Shown one piece after another: positions 17,308-23,897 of a stretch of 64,000 nt of DNA (positions are counted from its first letter, which is position 1; the number at the start of each line of letters is the position of its first letter). The notes below the pieces were generated by a model. The model searched no databases. It was not told where the DNA came from and saw only the letters and a program-made list of their open reading frames with translations. The position numbers were made by a program, and so were the translations under genes. The stretch comes from CALUVN01 sp944323595 (GTDB taxonomy: Bacteria > Cyanobacteriota > Vampirovibrionia > Gastranaerophilales > Gastranaerophilaceae): NCBI GenBank assembly GCA_963931255.1, contig OZ006972.1, forward strand, positions 1,364,001 to 1,428,000. Reading direction: 5' to 3'.

Positions 17308-18522
17308 TTATGGTTTCAAGATAGATAGTACATAGTTGTCATTAAAATATTTATTGGCGCATTTTTGTATTTGTTCCGGCGTAACGGTTTTGAGTTTTTG
17401 TTTTGTCCGTTCATTAAAATCAAACCCCAGTCCAAGCACTGCATAATGTGCAGACAGAGTTGCCTGCTGATTATTGTTTTCCTGTAAAAATGCCCATTTC
17501 CCCAGAATGTTATTTCTTGCATTATCAATTTCTTCAATGCTTACCGGAGTATTTTTAATTTTATCAATTTCTTCTTTAAAACCTTTAAGGGATACTTCAA
17601 TATTTTTAGGTTCGGTTGCTATATAAATAGAAAAGTTTGCCGCAAGTGCAAGCGTTTCATAAGAACTTCTAACAACATAAGCCAGCCCTTTCTTATCTCT
17701 GAGTTCTAAAAATAATCTTGAAGATAGTCCGCTTGCCCCGAGAATTATATTTAATAGTATAAGTGCAGGATAATCTTCGCTTTCAAATGTCGGAACAAAC
17801 CAGCCCTGTACTATATGAGCCTGATTAAGATCCAGTTTAATTATTTCCGGTTCTTTTTTATGCTCAAGTGCAGGGACTTTTGATACTTTTTTTTCATCTC
17901 TGGAGTTTTCAATATCTCCGAGCATTGAATTAACTTTATTGAAAACTTCATCATAAGGTAAATCACCGACAAAGGATATTACTTTTTTACTGTTTGATAT
18001 AATTTTCTTATACCCGTTAATAACGTCATCCTGAGTTATCTTATCAAGATTTTCAAGAATTTTAGTGAACGTATGCCCGTAGTAGTGACCGTCATATAAA
18101 TTTTTATAATAATTTTCAAGGACTTTTGTTCTTGAAGAGTCAAGTTCTGCAATGATTTCACCGCGCATTTTCTGTATTTCTTTATTGAAATCTTCAAAAG
18201 TCACATTTTTAACAATATCCGCAAGAATTTCAACAGCTTTCGAAAAATCTTCATTCAAAGAAACAAATTTAAATCTCAGATAATCGTGTTTTAATTCAAC
18301 CGTTAATTCAATTGCATATTTGTCCAGTTCTTCGGCAAGCTGTTCTGCCGTATAAGTTGTTGTCCCCTGCATTGATAACCGGCTCATAAGAGAGTATACA
18401 CCGGGGATATTTTCAGGTTCATTAATAGAAAAATTTAAACAAAGCGCCGCTCTTGGCGTATCCGCATTTTGTTTGTATGAAAAAGCAATGTTATTATCCA
18501 GATTAGCAATTTTTATTCCCAT
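17308..18522 (-). CDS. M16 peptidase-family protein lacking the zinc motif
   Basis: 404 residues with the two-domain M16B fold. The expected zinc motif HxxEH should fall in the first helix after GVYSLMSRLSMQGTTT, but that helix has no His or Glu ligands. The C-terminal domain keeps the substrate-binding Arg/Tyr signature in SRLFLELRDKKGLAYVVRSSYE. In known two-subunit M16B proteases one subunit has the zinc site and the other the Arg/Tyr pair, so this is probably the non-catalytic subunit. No catalytic partner is adjacent, which is unusual. The protein has no signal peptide. Confidence 0.85.
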   Translation of the reverse strand: MGIKIANLDNNIAFSYKQNADTPRAALCLNFSINEPENIPGVYSLMSRLSMQGTTTYTAEQLAEELDKYAIELTVELKHDYLRFKFVSLNEDFSKAVEILADIVKNVTFEDFNKEIQKMRGEIIAELDSSRTKVLENYYKNLYDGHYYGHTFTKILENLDKITQDDVINGYKKIISNSKKVISFVGDLPYDEVFNKVNSMLGDIENSRDEKKVSKVPALEHKKEPEIIKLDLNQAHIVQGWFVPTFESEDYPALILLNIILGASGLSSRLFLELRDKKGLAYVVRSSYETLALAANFSIYIATEPKNIEVSLKGFKEEIDKIKNTPVSIEEIDNARNNILGKWAFLQENNNQQATLSAHYAVLGLGFDFNERTKQKLKTVTPEQIQKCANKYFNDNYVLSILKP

Positions 18523-18742
18523 ATAAGTCTATCTCTCCCGATTATCAAATTCTAACGTCATCTTATCATATCAGTGGAAAAAATACAAACTTTTTAAATA
18601 TCAGGAATAAATTGACTTTTTGAAAAACATCATTAAATAGAAAAACAGAAGTCATACAAATGGATGAATTTCAGGGAAAATATTAATCTCCAAACATAAT
18701 TCTGCCGTTTGTACGATTAGGAAAGTAGTAAGAGGTATTGCT

Positions 18743-19441
18743 ATGAAGATAAACGGCGGAATACGATATGTTGAAAAAGGTATAACGGCATCCCTTAGGG
18801 CGATGCATGTTCAGACTGAACTTATCGGTATGACAAATGAAAACATAAACGGGTTTGATAAAATAGGTTATCAACGAAAAGAGCCTGTTGTATCTTCATT
18901 GACAGAATTTATAGGTGTTCACGGGCTTTCACAAACGGTTGATGACAAAGTCGGACGGATTGCCCTTTCAGAAAATCCTCTGGATCTGGCAATTGCAACC
19001 AAAGGTTACTTCCAAACCCAGACACCTGATGGTGTAAAATTGACAAGGGATGGTCGTTTTAAGATTGACAAAGAAGGGTATCTTCTTACTTTAGAAGACC
19101 ATAATGTACTTGCCAATACAGGTATGCCGATTAAGCTGCCGTTTGTTCCCGAAAAGCTTTCTGATATAAAAGTCAGTGAAAACGGATTGGTCAGCGTCCT
19201 GAATCTTGAAAACGGTAAACTGGAAAAAGCCGGCTACATCGGAGTCGTTGATAGCAACGGAATGCTATTGATGGAGCCACAGGTTAAGCAGGGATACAAC
19301 GAATATTCAAACGTAGCACTGCAGAATGAATTCATCGGAATGATGCCTATTATCAGAAATTTTGAAGCCAACAGGCAGATTTTTATGATTCAAAACCAGA
19401 ATCTGCAAAAAGTAATATCCCAACTCGGATCAGTATCATAA
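18743..19441 (+). CDS. Flagellar rod/hook basal-body protein, FlgF/FlgG-like (divergent)
   Basis: 232 residues. Family features: the N-terminal helix with a degenerate version of the NNLANxxTxGYK motif (TNENINGFDKIGYQR), LDLAIATKGYFQTQTPDG, LTRDGRFKIDKEGYLLT and the C-terminal helix EFIGMMPIIRNFEANRQIF. It would be exported by the flagellar type III system and polymerise into the rod. It is shorter than typical FlgG and fits FlgF somewhat better. AGAGG precedes the ATG. It is first of a four-gene operon with short spacings and a terminator after flgC. Confidence 0.85.
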   Translation: MKINGGIRYVEKGITASLRAMHVQTELIGMTNENINGFDKIGYQRKEPVVSSLTEFIGVHGLSQTVDDKVGRIALSENPLDLAIATKGYFQTQTPDGVKLTRDGRFKIDKEGYLLTLEDHNVLANTGMPIKLPFVPEKLSDIKVSENGLVSVLNLENGKLEKAGYIGVVDSNGMLLMEPQVKQGYNEYSNVALQNEFIGMMPIIRNFEANRQIFMIQNQNLQKVISQLGSVS

Positions 19442-19467
19442 TCTTTGAAAAAATGAGGTATTAAATT

Positions 19468-20184
19468 ATGTACAGTATGCAAGGAATAGTCAGAAGAAGC
19501 ATAGATAACGCAATCAACCAGTTTGAAAGACTCGGACAGGTTGGTAACAATCTTGCCAACTTTAATACAAGAGGTTACAAGACCATAAATTTTGAACAAA
19601 TGCTTCATGAGGACGGTTATCTGACAGGTGCAGTGAGAACAGATTACAAACAGGGTTCAATTCAGATAACAAGTAATCCTTATGATGTTGCGGTTGACGG
19701 TGTCGGCTTTATTCCTGTATTCTCTCCGTCAGGCGAAGTCGCATATACACGTGACGGTGCTTTTAAACAGGGGCGTGACGGCTATCTTGTAACAAACGAT
19801 GATTGGATTGTCGGCAACGGGATAAAAATTCCTACGAACTGTTATAAGTTTGATATAAAGCCTAACGGTGATGTCATAGCCTACAGTGCGGTTGATGATG
19901 CCAATCCAAAGCTTTTGGGTAATATTCCGCTTGTAAGATTTGAAAATCCGCAGGGGCTTGAACAATATGGCAGAAATAAGCTTATTCCTACAGAAGAAGC
20001 AGGTAAAGCTATTCTGGTAAAAAATCATGACTGTTTCCGCCAAAACAATCTGGAAAACTCAAACACCAGTATTTATAACGGAGTAACGGATATGTTACGA
20101 CTGAATGCTTCAATGCTGGCAAGTACAAGAATGATAAAAGTTGTCGATGATATGTACAACAAAGCAATTAACATCAGAGAATAA
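19468..20184 (+). CDS. Flagellar rod protein, FlgG/FlgF family
   Basis: 238 residues. It keeps the canonical N-terminal motif GNNLANFNTRGYKT and core signatures PYDVAVDGVGFIPV, AYTRDGAFKQGRDGYLVT and the C-terminal NGVTDMLRLNASMLASTRMIKVVDDMYN. It forms part of the distal or proximal rod. It is the better conserved of the two paralogous rod genes here, hence the likely FlgG, but the short length leaves FlgF possible. It lies 26 nt after the first rod gene and 21 nt before flgB. Confidence 0.87.
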   Translation: MYSMQGIVRRSIDNAINQFERLGQVGNNLANFNTRGYKTINFEQMLHEDGYLTGAVRTDYKQGSIQITSNPYDVAVDGVGFIPVFSPSGEVAYTRDGAFKQGRDGYLVTNDDWIVGNGIKIPTNCYKFDIKPNGDVIAYSAVDDANPKLLGNIPLVRFENPQGLEQYGRNKLIPTEEAGKAILVKNHDCFRQNNLENSNTSIYNGVTDMLRLNASMLASTRMIKVVDDMYNKAINIRE

Positions 20185-20205
20185 TTTACGGAGGTTTAGA
20201 AAAAA

Positions 20206-20553
20206 GTGTTTACGTCATTGGATAATATGGGTAAAGTTACCTTAATGATGGATTTAATATCCCAAAGGCAAAGAGCTCTTGGGGCTAACCTTGCAAACGT
20301 GGATACTCCGGGTTACGTCAGACGTGATATAAATTTCGGGGACTATCTAAACTCTATGAACAGCCCTCTGGAAACTAAACTTTCAGAAGCTCTCGGTCCG
20401 TCCGGCGTAATAGAAGAAAGACGTTATGAAGAAATTGATCCTGCGCAGGAGTTAATGAAAATTCAACAGAACTCTATATTATACACAATGGCTACACGCA
20501 GAATGTCAAACATCGTAACAGAGATGAAAACTGTAATAAACGTAGGTAAATAA
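20206..20553 (+). CDS. flgB: Flagellar proximal rod protein FlgB
   Basis: 115 residues, slightly shorter than usual FlgB. The start is a GTG with GGAGG upstream. The N-terminal ALGANLANVDTPGYVRRDINF and C-terminal YTMATRRMSNIVTEMKTVI helices are typical; the two pair in a coiled coil in the rod. FlgB builds the proximal rod at the MS ring with FlgC and FliE. It is third in the operon, 31 nt before flgC. Confidence 0.93.
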   Translation: MFTSLDNMGKVTLMMDLISQRQRALGANLANVDTPGYVRRDINFGDYLNSMNSPLETKLSEALGPSGVIEERRYEEIDPAQELMKIQQNSILYTMATRRMSNIVTEMKTVINVGK

Positions 20554-20584
20554 TAAATAGCAAATAATAGACAGGAGCAAAACA

Positions 20585-21028
20585 ATGTCAATAATGGAAT
20601 CAATGAATATCGGATCAAATGCCTTGAAAGCGCACGGGCTTCGTCTTGATATTCACGCAAAGAACATAGCAAACGTAGATACTCCGAATTATGTAAGAAG
20701 AATTCCTGTATTGAACGCAACAGAAGATATTTCTTTTCATGGCTTAATGAATGCAATGAAAGAGGATGTATTTGGTGTCGGGACGCTTCCTTACCTGCAG
20801 GGTGGAGTTGTATTCAACGGCTGTGTAGAAGATCCGACATTGGGTGATAAAATTTATAAACCTGGGCATCCGGATGCAGATGCAGAGGGGTATATCAGAG
20901 CCTCAAACGTAAATGCGATGGTTGATATGGCAGATGCTATAATGGCACAAAGGGCTTATGAGGCAAACCTTGCGGTAATTAACATATCAAAGTCAATGGC
21001 ACAGCGTGCCCTTGAAATAGGTAAATAG
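20585..21028 (+). CDS. flgC: Flagellar proximal rod protein FlgC
   Basis: 147 residues. Signatures: GSNALKAHGLRLDIHAKNIANVDTPNYVR, PGHPDADAEGYIRASNVN and MADAIMAQRAYEANLAVINISKSM, all characteristic of FlgC. It is the last gene of the rod operon; fliE, which usually follows flgBC, is not present. A rho-independent terminator follows 25 nt after the stop. Confidence 0.96.
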   Translation: MSIMESMNIGSNALKAHGLRLDIHAKNIANVDTPNYVRRIPVLNATEDISFHGLMNAMKEDVFGVGTLPYLQGGVVFNGCVEDPTLGDKIYKPGHPDADAEGYIRASNVNAMVDMADAIMAQRAYEANLAVINISKSMAQRALEIGK

Positions 21029-21052
21029 GGAAATATTGAGTAAAACCGTGTA

Positions 21053-21082
21053 AAAACCGTCGTAAAGACTTACGGCGGTTTT
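21053..21082 (+). terminator. Terminator of the flagellar rod operon
   Basis: Hairpin AAAACCGTCGTAA / TTACGGCGGTTTT with a four-base loop and a T-rich end, directly after flgC. Confidence 0.8.
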
Positions 21083-21166
21083 AATTTTCGGACTTATAAT
21101 AAATTCCTTAAATTAGTATTTACACAAAAAAACTTTTATGTTAGGATTTTTGAGTGACAATTTAAT

Positions 21167-21776
21167 GTCGGTGTGGCAAGGACTCCGTTTTTTTGATTAA
21201 GTATCAAAAAATGGAGGGTACGAGCGAAGCAAGTACATCTACCGCAAGTAGACAAAGATAATAGTGACAATTAAATAATTTTGTCTAAGTCGATGTGGCA
21301 AGGACTCCGTTTTTTTGATTAAGTATCAAAAAATGGAGGGTACGAGCGAAGCAAGTACATCTACCGCAAGTAGACAAAGATAATAGTGACAATTAAATAA
21401 TTTTGTCTAAGTCGATGTGGCAAGGACTCCGTTTTTTTGATTAAGTATCAAAAAAATGGAGGGTACGAGCAAAGCAAGTACATCTACCACAAGTAGACAA
21501 AGATAATAGTGACAATTAAATAATTTTGTCTAAGTCGATGTGGCAAGGACTCCGTTTTTTTGATTAAGTATCAAAAAAATGGAGGGTACGAGCAAAGCAA
21601 GTACATCTACCACAAGTAGACAAAGATAATAGTGACAATTAAATAATTTTGTCTAAGTCGATGTGGCAAGGACTCCGTTTTTTGATTAAGTATCAAAAAA
21701 TGGAGGGTACGAGCGAAGTGAGTACATCCGCCACAAGCGGTCAAAGAAGATAGTGAAAATTGAATAAAGAGTTTAT
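21167..21776 (+). repeat. Five-unit 122-bp tandem repeat leading into tRNA-Leu
   Basis: Units start at 21167, 21289, 21411, 21534 and 21657, with lengths 122, 122, 123, 123 and 120, nearly identical except the last. Each unit begins GTCGATGTGGC (GTCGGTGTGGC in the first), the first 11 bases of the tRNA-Leu gene that begins exactly where a sixth unit would start. Within a unit: an inverted repeat around GTTTTTTTGAT/ATCAAAAAA, a GTAC...GTAC phrase, a hairpin TCTAC-loop-GTAGA and a GACAATT/AATTTTGTC hairpin. There is no gene in this stretch; the few reading frames are by-products of the repeat. Confidence 0.95.
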
Positions 21777-21861
21777 GTCGATGTGGCGGAATCGGTATAC
21801 GCGCACGTTTGAGGGGCGTGTGGAGAAATCCTTGGGGGTTCAAGTCCCCCCATCGACACCA
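21777..21861 (+). tRNA. tRNA-Leu (anticodon GAG)
   Basis: 85 nt including an encoded CCA. The acceptor stem GTCGATG pairs with CATCGAC. The anticodon stem CACGT/GCGTG encloses loop TTGAGGG, giving anticodon GAG for leucine CUC/CUU codons. A long class II variable arm (GGAG...CTTG region) and the T arm with GGTTCAAGTCC are present. Confidence 0.97.
21841..21858 (+). mobile_element. Putative att site in the tRNA-Leu 3' end
   Basis: The 18 bases CAAGTCCCCCCATCGACA, covering the T-loop to the discriminator base, recur exactly at 22853-22870. A duplicated tRNA 3' end in direct orientation is the classic footprint of a site-specific integration. Confidence 0.6.
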
Positions 21862-21901
21862 TAAAAAATAATTGAGGCATTTTGCCTCAATTATTTTTTA
21901 T
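21862..21901 (+). terminator. Terminator of tRNA-Leu
   Basis: Long perfect hairpin AAAAATAATTGAGGCA / TGCCTCAATTATTTTT immediately after the tRNA CCA. Confidence 0.9.
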
Positions 21902-21916
21902 GGTTGTATTAGGTAA

Positions 21917-21938
21917 AATGCGAAGCACAGCAAAACAA
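21917..21938 (+). repeat. Inner direct repeat, left copy
   Basis: 22 bases that recur at 22834-22855 with three purine-for-purine differences (19 of 22 identical). The right copy directly abuts and overlaps the duplicated tRNA end, so the pair frames the island just inside its borders. Confidence 0.5.
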
Positions 21939-21952
21939 TTCAAGGAGGAGTT

Positions 21953-22600
21953 ATGCAAAGTATTATTTTACCGTTTTTTTTAGCAAGTGTTATTATATTT
22001 TTAATTATATTTGTAAAAATTAAATATCGCGAATTTCAGTTATGCAATACTAATATGGATAATTTAGAAAAAAGGTACCTAGCAATTATTAACAAAAACA
22101 AATCAGCTGTTTCAAATGGATTTGCTTATCTTAATTTAGCTACTTTATATATAAAACAAGAAAAATATGAAGAAGCTCGAGTTTGTATAAATTCAGCAAA
22201 AACAAGAAAATATAACAAAAAACTTAGCTTATTATTAGGTATTCAAGAATCAACTCTGTTAATTAAAGAGCAACAATTTGATGAAGCTGAACAGGTTATT
22301 ATGAATTGCCTGCCAAATTGTAGTAGTGCTATAGATAAATCATTAAAAATATTATTACTTAATAATTTAGCTATCATAAAATTAAGAACTAATAAACAAA
22401 ATGAAGCATTTGATATTTTAAATGATTTGGTTAACAGATATCCAAATAATCTAATTAGTATACTAAATTTAGCAGATTTATACTATGAAAAACAAGACTT
22501 TGCTAATGCATTAATTTTGTATCAAAGGGCATTAGTTAAAACAAAAGATAATGAGGTTAAAACTAAGATAACAGAAAAGTTAAAGAAGATTTCTGAGTAA
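21953..22600 (+). CDS. Membrane-anchored TPR-repeat protein, island cargo
   Basis: 215 residues. An N-terminal membrane helix (IILPFFLASVIIFLIIFV) precedes about four tetratricopeptide-like repeats (for example AYLNLATLYIKQEKYEEARVCI and SILNLADLYYEKQDFANALI). TPR arrays mediate protein contacts; it probably faces the cytoplasm. AAGGAGG precedes the ATG. Base use is clearly more AT-rich than its neighbours and it is the only gene between the two copies of the tRNA-Leu 3' end, so it is probably acquired DNA. No specific function can be assigned. Confidence 0.75.
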   Translation: MQSIILPFFLASVIIFLIIFVKIKYREFQLCNTNMDNLEKRYLAIINKNKSAVSNGFAYLNLATLYIKQEKYEEARVCINSAKTRKYNKKLSLLLGIQESTLLIKEQQFDEAEQVIMNCLPNCSSAIDKSLKILLLNNLAIIKLRTNKQNEAFDILNDLVNRYPNNLISILNLADLYYEKQDFANALILYQRALVKTKDNEVKTKITEKLKKISE

Positions 22601-22852
22601 CACAATTCCTATATTGTAGTATTCTTGAGTAGATTATTTCATGATTAATATAACTTTGTGGTAAATATTGAACTTATTACCCAACTCTGCTACAAATTTA
22701 TTGTTAAAGAATTCCAAAGTCGTTAAGGTTGAGGATAATCCGTTTTTGGGGGTTCAGCGCAAGTCGAGCAGAGGGCGGAGCCTTTTGGCTTACGGCAGAT
22801 TTGCCGTTTAAAGCAAAAAGCGTAGATACGTTTAATGCGAGGCGCAGCAAGA
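22601..22852. other. Non-coding right part of the island
   Basis: No convincing gene. From 22722 the sequence becomes GC-richer and structured, with ACGGCAGATTTGCCGT as a hairpin and AGCCTTTTGGCT as another, then the right inner repeat. Short frames here lack ribosome sites and homology. Confidence 0.5.
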
Positions 22853-22855
22853 CAA
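22834..22855 (+). repeat. Inner direct repeat, right copy
   Basis: Second copy of the 22-base repeat at 21917-21938, differing at three positions (A to G). It runs into the duplicated tRNA 3' end. Confidence 0.5.
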
Positions 22856-22870
22856 GTCCCCCCATCGACA
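22853..22870 (+). mobile_element. Putative att site, right copy
   Basis: Exact 18-base copy of the tRNA-Leu 3' end lying about 1 kb beyond the gene, without the rest of a tRNA. It marks the right border of the island. No integrase is encoded between the two copies, so the element is a remnant or was mobilised in trans. Confidence 0.6.
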
Positions 22871-22872
22871 AT

Positions 22873-22907
22873 AAAAAAGACTATAGTTTATACTATAGTC
22901 TTTTTTT
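22873..22907. terminator. Bidirectional terminator
   Basis: AAAAAAGACTATAGT / ACTATAGTCTTTTTT, a perfect hairpin with A- and T-runs on both sides, 15 nt after the end of the reverse-strand prepilin gene. Confidence 0.85.
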
Positions 22908-22922
22908 ATATGTCATACGTAT

Positions 22923-23750
22923 TTAATAATACTGTTCAAAGACTACATCGCAAGGGGAAGTTTTTTCAGTACATCCTTTTACTTCATTCAGAGCCGGCGG
23001 AGTCGGGTAGTTTACCTTTAAAGGACTTGACGCCGGTAAATCTCTGTCAAAGTGCAGAGACATCATTTCTGTACTGTCAACATTATTCCCCCAGGCAACG
23101 TGTTTTGCATCCCAGTAAGACATTGGTTGGGAGAATGTTTCTTCCGGATTGTCTATTGTCGCAGGGTAGGAAACTGTTGCAGTAACATATCTTGTATCAA
23201 CTTCTGGCGGTCCAAGCGGTACAACATCTGCCCCGTCAGTTACTAAAAATGCAACAACATCACAAGGCTTTTCTTCTGTCCAGTTGGCATTGTTAGGAGG
23301 TCTTTCGCCTGTTAAATCAATAAAAACTATATAATATTTAGTTGTAAGATTAACACCAAAATCGTCTTCTTCTGTATGTTCATATTGTGGAGATATGTAT
23401 ACACGCATTGCGTTGCTTGCAATAAAATGCGGCGGAACATTACTAAATTCCCGTGTTGTGTATGTTGCAAGTTTTGCTTGAGGAACATTACAATCTACAT
23501 AAACTGTATTCATGTATTCAATTAAGCCTTCGCAAAGCTCCTTTGGAGTAGCAAAGAATTCTGTGCTGGCATTGTCAACATAGGCATTATAAGCCGCGTT
23601 TTGTATCGCTTCGAATGCTCTTGCATATAAAGAGCGCATCGCTTTTTCAAAAGGTTTCACTGTCATAATGGCAATCATTGCGATAAAAGCCATTATTGAC
23701 ATAGTTATAAGAACCTCGCCTAAAGTCATTCCGTTTTTATTTCTTAACAT
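22923..23750 (-). CDS. Type IV prepilin-like protein
   Basis: 275 residues. The N-terminus KNGMTLGEVLITMSIMAFIAMIAIM is a class III prepilin signal: short basic leader, Gly, then Met-Thr-Leu-Gly-Glu with Glu at +5 of the mature helix. PilD-type peptidase would cleave and methylate it. The rest is a soluble domain with six or more cysteines (including CEGL, DCNVP and a C-terminal GCTEKTSPCD) and no glycine-rich block. It is divergent from the four-gene prepilin operon starting at 23898 and probably works with it as a minor pilin. Confidence 0.8.
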   Translation of the reverse strand: MLRNKNGMTLGEVLITMSIMAFIAMIAIMTVKPFEKAMRSLYARAFEAIQNAAYNAYVDNASTEFFATPKELCEGLIEYMNTVYVDCNVPQAKLATYTTREFSNVPPHFIASNAMRVYISPQYEHTEEDDFGVNLTTKYYIVFIDLTGERPPNNANWTEEKPCDVVAFLVTDGADVVPLGPPEVDTRYVTATVSYPATIDNPEETFSQPMSYWDAKHVAWGNNVDSTEMMSLHFDRDLPASSPLKVNYPTPPALNEVKGCTEKTSPCDVVFEQYY

Positions 23751-23885
23751 ATAAATTCCTCAAATCGCAAAGTGCCCTAATTATATTATCCCATATTTTG
23801 GGCTTAATGTAAAGCCTTATGAAGAAAGTTTGTTTATATAATGTAACAAATCTTAAAAGATGTAGTAAAATTATTCAAAATATGT

Positions 23886-23891
23886 TATAAT
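23886..23891 (+). promoter_or_regulatory. -10 box of the prepilin operon, probably leaderless
   Basis: Perfect TATAAT ending 6 nt before the ATG at 23898, without a ribosome-binding site. No good -35 is seen at the expected distance. Confidence 0.5.
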
Positions 23892-23897
23892 AAATAT

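Noticed and set aside
18660..18742. A sigma-28 (FliA) promoter ahead of the rod operon
   Set aside because: A GCCGTTTG phrase with TAAT upstream is only a partial match to TAAA-N15-GCCGATAA; too weak to call.
21167..21776. Tandem array considered as a CRISPR
   Set aside because: Units of 122 bp are contiguous with no unique spacers, and no cas genes are present.
21167..21776. Repeat units considered as degenerate tRNA genes
   Set aside because: Only the first 11 bases match tRNA-Leu; there is no anticodon arm, T arm or matching acceptor 3' strand in a unit.
21607..21843. Reverse-strand open frame of 78 codons over the last repeat and tRNA
   Set aside because: It is read across the tRNA and repeats, has no ribosome site, and its codons are explained by the repeat structure.
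22729..23246. Short forward frames at the right side of the island
   Set aside because: They cross a structured region and the antisense of a clear prepilin gene, and have no ribosome sites.
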